Source: Bacillus pumilus
GTDB taxonomy: Bacteria > Bacillota > Bacilli > Bacillales > Bacillaceae
Direction of reading: 5' to 3'
NCBI RefSeq assembly: GCF_002744245.1
Contig: NZ_NKHG01000003.1
Location: 1 to 40,541 of the forward strand
Length of the DNA: 40,541 nucleotides
The position numbers and the translations under genes were made by a program. This document shows, piece after piece, positions 18,649 to 26,515 of this stretch. A model generated the notes under the pieces. That model did no database searches, was not told where the DNA came from, and saw nothing but the letters and a program-made list of their open reading frames with translations. Numbering within the stretch: the first letter of the stretch is position 1; every line of letters starts with the position of its first letter.

Positions 18649-19283
18649 CGTTGACAGTCCAGTTTTATACGATGCTTTCGATGGCGGCGATGGGCATCTG
18701 GCTGGGCGCATCGCTTGATACGTACAAGCTGTTTGTGAACCGGGAAAAAACAGTAAAATGGCTCCTAGTCATTCACGATCTCCTTTTTTGGATGGTGCAA
18801 GGTCTCTTATTCTTTTATGTGCTGCTGCTAACAAACGAGGGAGAATTCAGGCTTTATATTTTTCTAGCCGTTGCTTTAGGTTTCTCGATGTATCAGGCAT
18901 TGATGAAACAGCTATATATCAAAATTCTTAAGTTCATCATGACGTGTATATATAAGACCGTTCTAGTCCTTAAAAGACTGGTCATGTCCATTGTCTTCCA
19001 GCCGATCCGCTGGATTGTCACATTGATCATAAGTGCTATTCTGTTCTTGTTCCACTCGCTCTTACGTCTTGTTCGTTTTACGTTTCGACTCGTGTGGAAG
19101 GTGCTATCGATTGTTTGTTATCCACTCATCTGGTTACTCAATGTGACTATTATTCATCGGATTCCCGAAAAATGGCGAACATCAGTTAGATTGTTTTTCT
19201 CAAAAGGAGCAGGAATTTTACAAGGGACCAAGAAATTATCTCGTACCATCAAAACGAAATGGAAACAATTCTGGACAAAGTAA
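18645..19283 (+). CDS. yabQ: Spore cortex biosynthesis membrane protein YabQ
   Basis: An integral membrane protein of 212 residues. B. subtilis YabQ sits in the membranes around the forespore and is required for cortex formation. Three hydrophobic segments occupy roughly residues 5-90, two or more follow between about 95 and 180, and the C-terminal 30 residues are strongly basic (KLSRTIKTKWKQFWTK). The length is close to the B. subtilis protein (about 211). It overlaps yabP by 4 bases and is followed at 18 bases by divIC, so a vegetative division gene lies just downstream of a sporulation pair. Confidence 0.93.
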   Translation: MTLTVQFYTMLSMAAMGIWLGASLDTYKLFVNREKTVKWLLVIHDLLFWMVQGLLFFYVLLLTNEGEFRLYIFLAVALGFSMYQALMKQLYIKILKFIMTCIYKTVLVLKRLVMSIVFQPIRWIVTLIISAILFLFHSLLRLVRFTFRLVWKVLSIVCYPLIWLLNVTIIHRIPEKWRTSVRLFFSKGAGILQGTKKLSRTIKTKWKQFWTK

Positions 19284-19301
19284 GAGAGGAGGCCTTCATC
19301 C

Positions 19302-19676
19302 TTGAACGAGAGAAAAAGAAATATCGCACAAATTCAAAACGATTACCAAAAACAAATGGAACAGCAAGCACAGCGCTTAAAACGCAAACGCCGTGGACTC
19401 CTTAGAAGGCTTACCGTGTTTGGTGTGATCGTGCTTATGTTTGCTGTCTTGGTGACTAGTGCCCTCTGGTCGCAATCGTCCGCATTAAAGGAAAAAGAAG
19501 AGAAAAAGGTTTCGCTTGAAAAAGAATTGAAGCAATTACAAACAAAGCAGGAAGATATTTCTGATGAAATTAAGAAGCTGAAAAGCAAGGAATATGTACT
19601 CGAACTGGCACGACGAGACTATTATATGTCCAAAAAAGGCGAAAAAATCTTTGATGTGGACAATAAGAGCGATTAG
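19302..19676 (+). CDS. divIC: Cell division protein DivIC
   Basis: A bitopic division protein of the FtsB/DivIC family that joins DivIB and FtsL in the septal synthase complex. The 124-residue protein has a basic cytoplasmic N-terminus (1-35, with RLKRKRRGLLRRL), one membrane helix (about 37-57), an extracytoplasmic coiled coil (about 60-95, rich in Glu, Lys and Leu) and a conserved C-terminal YVLELARRDYYMSKKGE segment. The start is TTG, 9 bases after AGGAGG, in a position equivalent to the B. subtilis start. No promoter is visible in the short gap after yabQ, so vegetative transcription must come from further upstream or from inside yabQ. Confidence 0.95.
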   Translation: MNERKRNIAQIQNDYQKQMEQQAQRLKRKRRGLLRRLTVFGVIVLMFAVLVTSALWSQSSALKEKEEKKVSLEKELKQLQTKQEDISDEIKKLKSKEYVLELARRDYYMSKKGEKIFDVDNKSD

Positions 19677-19681
19677 CCTTG

Positions 19682-19711
19682 TTGACACTTAAAATTCAGT
19701 TTATGTATAAT
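19682..19711 (+). promoter_or_regulatory. Sigma-A promoter of yabR
   Basis: TTGACA at 19682-19687 and TATAAT at 19706-19711, both consensus, with an 18-base spacer. Confidence 0.85.
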
Positions 19712-19758
19712 TGAACAAATGAGATTTTTTTATAAGTCTAAGGAGGAGCACTTTTTTT

Positions 19759-20154
19759 ATGTCGATTGAAGTTGGCAGCAAGTTACAAGGGAAAGTTACG
19801 GGCATTACAAATTTTGGAGCTTTTGTGGAGTTGCCAGGCGGTTCAACTGGTCTCGTTCATATCAGTGAGGTAGCCGATAACTATGTAAAAGATATTAATG
19901 AGCATTTAAAAGTCGGTGAACAAGTTGAAGTGAAAGTGATTAACGTTGAAAAAGACGGTAAAATCGGCTTGTCCATTAAAAAAGCAAAAGATCGTCCTCA
20001 ACAACAATCAAGACCAAGCAGAAATGATTTCCGTCCGAAGGAATCGTTTGAGCAAAAAATGAACAAATTCTTAAAAGATAGCGAAGATCGCTTAACATCT
20101 TTAAAACGTAACACGGAATCAAAACGTGGGGGGCGCGGAGCAAGAAGAGGTTAA
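19759..20154 (+). CDS. yabR: S1-domain RNA-binding protein YabR
   Basis: A 131-residue protein with one S1 RNA-binding domain at residues 1 to about 73 (GSKLQGKVTGITNFGAFVEL, GLVHISEVADNYVKD, GKIGLSIKKAKD), like the repeats of ribosomal protein S1. A flexible basic tail ends in a Gly/Arg-rich run (KRGGRGARRG). The exact role is unknown; RNA or ribosome binding is inferred. It has its own consensus promoter. The AGGAGG ribosome site is 12 bases from the ATG with a T-run between, a little longer than usual. A terminator follows. Confidence 0.92.
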   Translation: MSIEVGSKLQGKVTGITNFGAFVELPGGSTGLVHISEVADNYVKDINEHLKVGEQVEVKVINVEKDGKIGLSIKKAKDRPQQQSRPSRNDFRPKESFEQKMNKFLKDSEDRLTSLKRNTESKRGGRGARRG

Positions 20155-20189
20155 CTTGTTGCTGCTTTCTATATATTTTTTCACAACAA

Positions 20190-20219
20190 AGCATCTGCTG
20201 ATCAGCGGGTGCTTTTTTT
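20190..20219 (+). terminator. Intrinsic terminator of yabR
   Basis: A 10-bp stem with two G-U pairs (20190-20199 with 20204-20213) and a GATC loop precedes six T residues. Confidence 0.85.
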
Positions 20220-20274
20220 CTGTACTGACACGGGATATTTTTTGAGATTTCTTCATTTAATTTAAAACTTTCTA

Positions 20275-20303
20275 TTGACGGACAAGCGAATCCTTTGTAT
20301 TAT
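20275..20303 (+). promoter_or_regulatory. Sigma-A promoter of the tRNA pair
   Basis: TTGACG at 20275-20280, a 17-base spacer and TATTAT at 20298-20303, 33 bases before tRNA-Met. Confidence 0.75.
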
Positions 20304-20336
20304 AGTTCTTGTGCTTCTTAGCGCATTTTCAATTAT

Positions 20337-20410
20337 GGCGGTGTAGCTCAGCTGGCTAGAGCGTACGGTTCATACCCGTGAGGTCGGGGGTTCGATCCCC
20401 TCCGCCGCTA
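20337..20410 (+). tRNA. tRNA-Met (anticodon CAT), elongator type
   Basis: A 74-base cloverleaf. The acceptor stem GGCGGTG pairs with 20403-20409, ending in a G1-U72 wobble. The anticodon CAT is at 20371-20373, the T-arm is GGGGGTTCGATCCCC, and the discriminator A is at 20410. The anticodon stem lacks the three G-C pairs of initiator tRNA, so this is the elongator. CCA is not encoded. It matches the trnSL-Met position in B. subtilis. Confidence 0.93.
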
Positions 20411-20435
20411 TCCTTTTATGTAGAACGAAAAGCAA

Positions 20436-20507
20436 GGCCCGTTGGTCAAGCGGTTAAGACACCGCCCTTTCACGGCGGTAACACGGGTTCGAATCCCGTA
20501 CGGGTCA
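20436..20507 (+). tRNA. tRNA-Glu (anticodon TTC)
   Basis: A 72-base cloverleaf. The acceptor stem GGCCCGT pairs with ACGGGTC (20500-20506), including one G-U pair. The anticodon TTC is at 20469-20471 and the T-loop TTCGAAT is in a CGGG/CCCG arm. The discriminator A is at 20507 and no CCA is encoded. It is 25 bases from tRNA-Met, probably in one transcript. Confidence 0.94.
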
Positions 20508-20511
20508 TTTC

Positions 20512-20543
20512 AAAACAGCTTTCATAAAGAAAGCTGTTTTTTT
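20512..20543 (+). terminator. Intrinsic terminator of the tRNA pair
   Basis: A 12-bp stem AAAACAGCTTTC/GAAAGCTGTTTT (20512-20523 with 20529-20540), a 5-base loop, then T residues. Confidence 0.9.
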
Positions 20544-20597
20544 GTGCTTTTCGTAAAATCCTGATGAAAGAGATCGACTTACATGAAAGTATGCCTC

Positions 20598-20637
20598 TTC
20601 GACGAATAAAGCGTCGAACGTTTTTTGGAAACGACAA
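20598..20637. promoter_or_regulatory. Spo0A boxes upstream of spoIIE
   Basis: TTCGACG (20598-20604) and CGTCGAA (20612-20618) form a perfect inverted repeat; each matches the 0A box TGTCGAA in six of seven positions. A weaker third site (20630-20636, reverse strand) lies just upstream of the -35. spoIIE is a direct Spo0A~P target in B. subtilis. Confidence 0.7.
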
Positions 20638-20643
20638 CTTCTT

Positions 20644-20676
20644 TTGACAAAATTTCTTTTTCACCTTCGCTATAAT
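20644..20676 (+). promoter_or_regulatory. spoIIE promoter with 21-base spacer
   Basis: TTGACA at 20644-20649 and TATAAT at 20671-20676 are both perfect, but the spacer is 21 bases, too long for unaided sigma-A. B. subtilis spoIIE has the same peculiarity and needs Spo0A~P. Confidence 0.85.
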
Positions 20677-20710
20677 GACAAGCAACGAATATCAGGTGGG
20701 GGATGAGAAG

Positions 20711-23194
20711 ATGGAAAAACTAGAAAGAAGAACTGATTTAATAGGAGCGGGGTTTGAAAGAATCAGTGCAGGTTTGAAAAAGATGAAAAACCTGTTTCTT
20801 CATCATACGCATTCTCTTTTTTTCTATAAAGGGTTTATTTATGTTGTTCTTGGTTTTTTATTAGGACGAGCCTTTATTTTATCTGAAATTATGCCGTTTG
20901 CTTTGCCTTTCTTTGGTTCCATGGTGCTTATTAAAAGGGATAAAGCGATGCTGGCTTGTCTTGCTTTACTTGCTGGGGCGATGACCATATCACCTCAAAA
21001 TGCATTATTTGTATTTGCTTCATTGATCGTATTTCTCATCATGTCAAAAGTCGTTTCTTTCATTATCAAAGATCCAGTGAAAACCTTGCCGATTGTGATT
21101 GTTCTTTCCATGCTGATCACACGAGGGGCATTTGTTTATCTAGAGCAAGGTGCTGTTCAAAGCTACGATTACGTCATGGCAGGCGTTGAAGCAGGACTTG
21201 CCTTCATTTTGACATTGATTTTCCTTCAAAGCTTACCGATTTTTACAGTCAGGAAAATCAAACACTCCTTAAAGGTTGAAGAAATCATTTGTTTTATGAT
21301 TCTGATTGCGTCCGTTTTAACAGGCTTAGCGGGTATCACCTTTCAAGGGATGCAAGCAGAGCATATTTTGTCACGTTATGTAGTGCTTACCTTTGCCTTT
21401 ATTGGAGGCGCCAGTATTGGTTGTACGGTTGGTGTCGTGACAGGATTAATTCTCGGTCTTGCTAACATAGGGAATCTTTATCAGATGAGTCTTCTTGCCT
21501 TTTCAGGCTTATTAGGCGGATTGCTAAAAGAGGGGAAGAAAGCAGGAGCAGCCATCGGATTAATTGTAGGGTCCTTACTCATTTCATTGTACGGTGAAGG
21601 ATCAGCAGGTCTTGTGACTACGCTATATGAATCACTCATTGCTGTTGCACTGTTTTTGCTCACGCCTCAATCAGTTACCTCTAAGGTGGCGAAATATATT
21701 CCTGGAACGGTAGAGCATGTACAGGAGCAGCAACAATATGCTCGGAAAGTACGAGATGTGACAGCAAAAAAAGTAGACCAATTCTCTAATGTATTTCATG
21801 CGCTGTCTGAAAGTTTTGCGACATTTTACGAATCCATTCCTGAAGAGAAGAAGCAGGAAGAGGATGTAGATCTTTTTTTAAGTGCGATCACAGAACGATC
21901 CTGTCAAACGTGCTATAAGAAAAATAAATGCTGGGTGCAGAACTTTGATACAACCTATGAACTCATGAAGCAAGTTATGCATGAATCTGATGAAAAAACG
22001 TATGAGCATAACCGGAAATTGAAAAAGAAATTTAGCCAGCACTGCTCAAAATCAAAACACGTTGAGGAATTGATTGAAGAGGAGATTGCTTATTACAAAG
22101 CGAATCAGACCCTTAAGAAAAAGGTCCAAGACAGCAGGCGTCTAGTGGCGGAACAGCTAATGGGCGTCTCGCAAGTGATGGAGGATTTTTCCCGGGAAAT
22201 AAAACGGGAAAGAGAACAGCATTTTATTCAGGAAGAGCAGATGATAGAAGCGCTTCAGCACTTTGGGATTGAAATTCAGCAAGTAGAAATCTATAGCTTG
22301 GAGCAGGGGAATGTCGATATTGAAATGAGAATCCCATATTGCCAAGGTCATGGGGAATGTGAAAAAATTATCGCTCCAATGCTCTCAGATATTTTAGAAG
22401 AACAGATTTTAGTAAAAGCAGAGCAGTGCGCAGAGCATCCAACAGGCTATTGTCATGTTGTTTTTGGCTCTGCAAAATCGTATCGGGTGGCTACAGGCGT
22501 AGCGCATGCAGCGAAAGGCGGAGGGTTAGTATCTGGAGACAGCTACAGCATGATGGAGCTAGGTGCAGGTAAATATGCCGCAGCTATTAGTGATGGAATG
22601 GGAAATGGAGCAAGGGCTCATTTTGAAAGCAATGAAACGATCAAGCTGCTAGAAAAAATATTGGCGTCGGGTATTGATGAAAAAGTGGCGATCAAAACCA
22701 TTAATAGTATTTTATCTTTACGGACGACTGATGAAATCTACTCAACATTAGATTTATCAATTATTGATTTACAGGATGCGAGCTGTAAGTTTCTAAAGAT
22801 TGGTTCAACCCCTAGCTTTATTAAACGGGGTGATCAGGTGATGAAGGTACAAGCAAGCAACTTGCCGATTGGGATTATTGATGAGTTTGAATTGGAGGTT
22901 GTGAGTGAACAGATGAAGGCAGGAGATCTGCTGATTATGATGAGTGACGGCATTTTTGAAGGACCAAAGCATATTGAAAATCATGATTTGTGGGTTAAAC
23001 GAAAAATGAAAAGCTTTAAAACAGAAGATCCGCAAGAGATTGCTGATTTATTAATGGAAGAGGTCATTCGAACAAGAGCAGGTCAAATTGATGACGATAT
23101 GACAGTTGTTGTCATTAGGCTCGACCATAATACACCAAAATGGGCATCCATTCCGACAGGTACATTCTATCTTGAGAAACAAGAGATTTCTTAA
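20711..23194 (+). CDS. spoIIE: Stage II sporulation protein E, PP2C-family phosphatase
   Basis: A membrane serine phosphatase at the polar septum that dephosphorylates SpoIIAA and so releases sigma-F in the forespore; it also binds FtsZ. The 827-residue protein equals the B. subtilis length. An N-terminal region (about 1-330) has roughly ten membrane helices. A central FtsZ-binding and oligomerisation region (about 330-590) includes two CxxC-type pairs (CQTCYKKNKCW). The C-terminal PP2C domain (about 590-827) has SGDSYSMMELG near residue 610, ISDGMGNGARA, and MMSDGIFEG and DDDMTVVV for metal binding. The ATG at 20711 follows AGGTGGGGG; an in-frame ATG at 20675 lies in the -10 element. Confidence 0.98.
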   Translation: MEKLERRTDLIGAGFERISAGLKKMKNLFLHHTHSLFFYKGFIYVVLGFLLGRAFILSEIMPFALPFFGSMVLIKRDKAMLACLALLAGAMTISPQNALFVFASLIVFLIMSKVVSFIIKDPVKTLPIVIVLSMLITRGAFVYLEQGAVQSYDYVMAGVEAGLAFILTLIFLQSLPIFTVRKIKHSLKVEEIICFMILIASVLTGLAGITFQGMQAEHILSRYVVLTFAFIGGASIGCTVGVVTGLILGLANIGNLYQMSLLAFSGLLGGLLKEGKKAGAAIGLIVGSLLISLYGEGSAGLVTTLYESLIAVALFLLTPQSVTSKVAKYIPGTVEHVQEQQQYARKVRDVTAKKVDQFSNVFHALSESFATFYESIPEEKKQEEDVDLFLSAITERSCQTCYKKNKCWVQNFDTTYELMKQVMHESDEKTYEHNRKLKKKFSQHCSKSKHVEELIEEEIAYYKANQTLKKKVQDSRRLVAEQLMGVSQVMEDFSREIKREREQHFIQEEQMIEALQHFGIEIQQVEIYSLEQGNVDIEMRIPYCQGHGECEKIIAPMLSDILEEQILVKAEQCAEHPTGYCHVVFGSAKSYRVATGVAHAAKGGGLVSGDSYSMMELGAGKYAAAISDGMGNGARAHFESNETIKLLEKILASGIDEKVAIKTINSILSLRTTDEIYSTLDLSIIDLQDASCKFLKIGSTPSFIKRGDQVMKVQASNLPIGIIDEFELEVVSEQMKAGDLLIMMSDGIFEGPKHIENHDLWVKRKMKSFKTEDPQEIADLLMEEVIRTRAGQIDDDMTVVVIRLDHNTPKWASIPTGTFYLEKQEIS

Positions 23195-23200
23195 CATATC

Positions 23201-23230
23201 GTATAATATGAATTTCTTCTGGCGATGATG
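23201..23230 (+). promoter_or_regulatory. Candidate sigma-F promoter of yabS-yabT
   Basis: GTATA at 23201-23205 is followed after 15 bases by GGCGATGATG at 23221-23230, which fits the sigma-F -10 pattern GGNNANANT with one mismatch. yabT is reported as an early forespore gene in B. subtilis. Confidence 0.45.
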
Positions 23231-23270
23231 GGGATATAAGCATTCAGTTACAATCCCAGGAGGAATGAAG

Positions 23271-24008
23271 ATGCGAAAAGGTCACGTAAACCAAATCTTA
23301 TTGATTACAGATGGCTGCTCAAATCATGGGGAAGACCCACTTGCGATTGCCTCATTGGCAAAGGAACAAGGGATCACAGTCAACGTCATTGGCATTATGG
23401 AAGAAAACAGACACGATCATGAAGCGATGAAAGAAGTAGAGGGTATTGCTCTGGCGGGCGGAGGCATTCATCAGGTTGTCTACGTTCAGCAGTTGTCTCA
23501 AACGGTACAAATGGTGACAAAAAAGGCGATGACACAAACATTACAGGGTGTTGTGAATAAAGAATTACAGCAAATTCTAGGCAAAGATGCTGAGATTGAA
23601 GAACTTCCGCCTGATAAACGTGGAGAAGTAATGGAGGTTGTCGATGAGTTAGGGGAGACTGTTCATCTTCAAGTGCTAGTGCTTGTTGATACAAGTGCAA
23701 GTATGAAGCCGAAACTGCCGACCGTCAAAGAAGCACTCATCGATCTCTCTATTAGTCTAAATTCAAGAATTGGTGAAAATCAGTTTGGGATGTGTGTATT
23801 TCCCGGGAAAAACTCAGATGCAGAAATTGTGTTGAATTGGACGCCTAGATTCGATTCGTTATCATCTATTTTCCCTAAGCTGACCACTGGAGGAATTACT
23901 CCGACTGGACCAGCACTCCGAGAAGCACTCCAGCATTTCAAATCAGTTCGATCACGTAAAGGGCTACTTGAAGCAAAGGAAGAGCATGATGATGAATTCG
24001 GCTTCTAA
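23271..24008 (+). CDS. yabS: von Willebrand factor A-like protein YabS
   Basis: A 245-residue cytoplasmic protein without signal peptide or membrane helix; function unknown. The vWA elements appear in unusual order. Residues 6-75 (ILLITDGCSNHGEDPL, ITVNVIGIM, IALAGGG) look like the second half of a vWA fold. Residues 135-240 (LQVLVLVDTSASM, then TGGITPTGPALREAL) look like its first half, with the DxSxS and Thr metal-site motifs. A charged helical linker joins them, suggesting a circularly permuted domain. The ATG at 23271 is 7 bases after AGGAGG; the ATG at 23265 is only one base away from it. The gene overlaps the N-terminus of the kinase gene yabT. Confidence 0.88.
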   Translation: MRKGHVNQILLITDGCSNHGEDPLAIASLAKEQGITVNVIGIMEENRHDHEAMKEVEGIALAGGGIHQVVYVQQLSQTVQMVTKKAMTQTLQGVVNKELQQILGKDAEIEELPPDKRGEVMEVVDELGETVHLQVLVLVDTSASMKPKLPTVKEALIDLSISLNSRIGENQFGMCVFPGKNSDAEIVLNWTPRFDSLSSIFPKLTTGGITPTGPALREALQHFKSVRSRKGLLEAKEEHDDEFGF

Positions 24009-24999
24009 CATCCCGCTAGGCACGGTGATTAAAGGGAAATGGCACCACCATCATTACCGCATTGTAAAAGAGCTGGGAAAAGGGGCGAACGGTGTTGTCT
24101 ATCTGGCAGAATCGCCAAATGGACAAGTAGCCCTTAAAGTGAGTGATGACAGTATGCTCATTGCATCTGAAGTCAATGTATTAAAATCCTTTTCAAAGGC
24201 TCCTGTGAAAACCATGGGGCCTTCTTTTTATGATATGGATGATGCCATATATCCTGGCATGTCACAAAAGTGTTCGTTTTATGTGATGGAGTATGTCAGA
24301 GGCCCGTTACTGCTAGAGTTTGTTAAACAAAAAGGTGATGAGTGGATCGTTGTCTTAATGATTCAGCTTTTGTCTAACCTGGCTCATTTACACAAGGAAG
24401 GCTGGATATTTGGTGACTTGAAGCCGGATAATCTCATCGTTTCAGGTCCTCCATCCACTATTCGATGTATTGATGTTGGAGGAACGACAAAAGCAGGAAG
24501 GGCAATCAAGGAATATACCGAGTTTTTTGATCGAGGCTACTGGGGATTCGGTACAAGAAAGGCAGAACCGTCTTATGATCTATTTGCCTTAAGTATGGTG
24601 ATGGTGAACTGTGCCTATAAAAAAGAATTTAAAAAAGGGGTAGAGCCAGAAAAGCAGCTTTATCGAGCCATTGAAGGACATCCTTTATTAAAGCGATATG
24701 AGAGGGTGTTAAAGGCTGCTCTTCAAGGTAAGTATCATTCAGCGGCAGATATGAAAAGTGCCATACTGAAAGAAGGACAGCTGCTTGCTTCAAGAAAGAC
24801 GCGCCAAAAAAAGCAAGCACAGAAAAACAGGAAAAAGCCTGCTGTTAGTCAAAATCAACAGGTAACTTCACGATCACAAGTTGCTGCGGCGAAAAGAACG
24901 TCAGTACGTAAAAAATCAGGAGGGCTTTTTGAAACGATTCTCATCGTGTGCAGCGTACTCGCTCTTTACTGTGCATATGTGGTTTTATTCCTATTGTAG
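23989..24999 (+). CDS. yabT: Membrane-anchored Ser/Thr protein kinase YabT
   Basis: A Hanks-type kinase of 336 residues. B. subtilis YabT acts at the septum during spore development, binds DNA, and phosphorylates RecA. Motifs: Gly loop LGKGANGVVY (about 30-39), ATP-binding Lys 50 in VALKVS, catalytic loop FGDLKPDNL (Asp 143, Asn 148) with Phe-Gly in place of His-Arg, and metal-binding IDVGG (Asp 162) in place of DFG. A Lys/Arg-rich tail (about 255-315) and a C-terminal membrane helix (about 317-335) follow. Three adjacent ATGs (23986, 23989, 23992) are possible; 23989 has the best spacing and matches the B. subtilis MM start. It overlaps yabS by 20 bases. Confidence 0.93.
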   Translation: MMNSASNIPLGTVIKGKWHHHHYRIVKELGKGANGVVYLAESPNGQVALKVSDDSMLIASEVNVLKSFSKAPVKTMGPSFYDMDDAIYPGMSQKCSFYVMEYVRGPLLLEFVKQKGDEWIVVLMIQLLSNLAHLHKEGWIFGDLKPDNLIVSGPPSTIRCIDVGGTTKAGRAIKEYTEFFDRGYWGFGTRKAEPSYDLFALSMVMVNCAYKKEFKKGVEPEKQLYRAIEGHPLLKRYERVLKAALQGKYHSAADMKSAILKEGQLLASRKTRQKKQAQKNRKKPAVSQNQQVTSRSQVAAAKRTSVRKKSGGLFETILIVCSVLALYCAYVVLFLL

Positions 25000-25096
25000 A
25001 GCTGTAAAAAAGCAGGCTTCATCTTTGCTTGGAGCTACTGAAAGTGATAGGATATGTATATCTTTTAAATTACCTGCTCTTTGTGAGGAGGCAGTT

Positions 25097-26500
25097 GTGA
25101 ATAGAATAGAATCTTTTTTGAAAAAACATGATGTTTTCCTTGAAAATACGACAGTCATTGTCGGGGTTTCCGGCGGACCAGATTCCATGCTCTTACTGCA
25201 TGAACTAAACAAACGTCGAAAGGGTTCCTTCCAGCTGATTGCAGCCCATGTTGATCACATGTTCAGGGGGGAAGAGTCCCTTGCTGATTTGGCATTTGTT
25301 GAGGCTTACTGCAAGGAGCAAGAGATCCATTTTGAATCGGCTCGTATACAGGTGACCCAATATGCAAAAGAAAACCGCTTAAACAAACAGGCAGCTGCAA
25401 GAGAGTGCAGATATGCGTTCTTTCGTCAATTGATGGAGCAGTACAACGCTCAATTTATAGCGCTTGCACATCATGGGGACGACCAAGTAGAAACAATGAT
25501 GATGAGGCTGACGAGAGGGACTGTTGGAATAGGACTTGCAGGTATTCAAGCAAAGCGCCCTTTTCAAGAAGGGTGGCTGATTCGTCCGCTGATTGGTTAT
25601 TCTAAGGACGACGTGCTAAAAGCTTGTAAAAAAGAACAGGTTCCCTATGTCATTGATCAAAGCAATCACACAGATGACTACTTGAGAAACCGGATAAGAA
25701 GACACATTCTTCCCGTGTTAAAAGAAGAGGCACCACATGTGCACGAAAGCTTTCAGTTTGTAAGCGACATGCTGACTGAGGATGAGCAATACTTGCAGGT
25801 ATTAACAAAGGAACAAATGAACCAAGTCATTACTAGTCAAACAACTAAACAAATCGAGATCAAAACGAAGCCTTTGCTTGACCTGCCTTTGCCTTTACAA
25901 AGAAGAGGCATTCAACTAATATTAAACTATCTTTATGAAAACACTCAATCAGCGTTTTCAAACCAGCATATTCTAGGGACTTTGGACTGGTTATCTCATA
26001 CGGATCAACCGTCTGGATCATTAGATTTGCCAAAGGGTTTACAAGCTGTCAAGTCTTATGATCACTGTAAATTTACCTTTGAACGATCGCTTGTCATAGA
26101 TCAGTCTTTTGCGCATCACTTAAAAGTTGAGCTAGGAGAGGAGCTTTTTCTTCCGAATGGACGATCTATTGTGGTATCAAATCATGTTCCGAAGGATGCA
26201 CGGAACGGGAACTATTTTTTCTTGCTTCAAAAAGATCATGTTCGTCTCCCTTTGATCATTCGCTCACGAAAAAATGGTGATCGAATCAAACTTAAAGGGA
26301 TGAATGGATCAAAAAAGGTGAAGGATATATTTATTGATAAAAAAGTGCCTCTTGCAGAAAGAGACAGCTGGCCGATCGTCACTGACTCGGATCATCAAAT
26401 CATCTGGATCCCAGGTTTGAAAAAATCCGTTTTTGAAGAAATTGATATGACAAACAGCGATCTCATTGTATTACAATATAGACAGCACGAAAATTTGTAG
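25097..26500 (+). CDS. tilS: tRNA(Ile)-lysidine synthase
   Basis: Converts C34 of the CAU-anticodon tRNA-Ile to lysidine using lysine and ATP, changing decoding from AUG to AUA. The 467-residue protein has the PP-loop SGGPDS (about 25-30), an N-terminal ATPase core including AAHVDHMFRGEES, NKQAAARECRYAFF and ALAHHGDDQVETM, and C-terminal tRNA-binding domains with RIKLKGMNGSKKVKDIFIDKK. The start is GTG, 5 bases after GAGGAGG; upstream in-frame starts run into the yabT tail. The gap to yabT is 97 bases. The ribosome site and stop codon positions suggest an operon with hprT. Confidence 0.95.
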   Translation: MNRIESFLKKHDVFLENTTVIVGVSGGPDSMLLLHELNKRRKGSFQLIAAHVDHMFRGEESLADLAFVEAYCKEQEIHFESARIQVTQYAKENRLNKQAAARECRYAFFRQLMEQYNAQFIALAHHGDDQVETMMMRLTRGTVGIGLAGIQAKRPFQEGWLIRPLIGYSKDDVLKACKKEQVPYVIDQSNHTDDYLRNRIRRHILPVLKEEAPHVHESFQFVSDMLTEDEQYLQVLTKEQMNQVITSQTTKQIEIKTKPLLDLPLPLQRRGIQLILNYLYENTQSAFSNQHILGTLDWLSHTDQPSGSLDLPKGLQAVKSYDHCKFTFERSLVIDQSFAHHLKVELGEELFLPNGRSIVVSNHVPKDARNGNYFFLLQKDHVRLPLIIRSRKNGDRIKLKGMNGSKKVKDIFIDKKVPLAERDSWPIVTDSDHQIIWIPGLKKSVFEEIDMTNSDLIVLQYRQHENL

Positions 26501-26515
26501 GGGGCAAGCAAAAGC

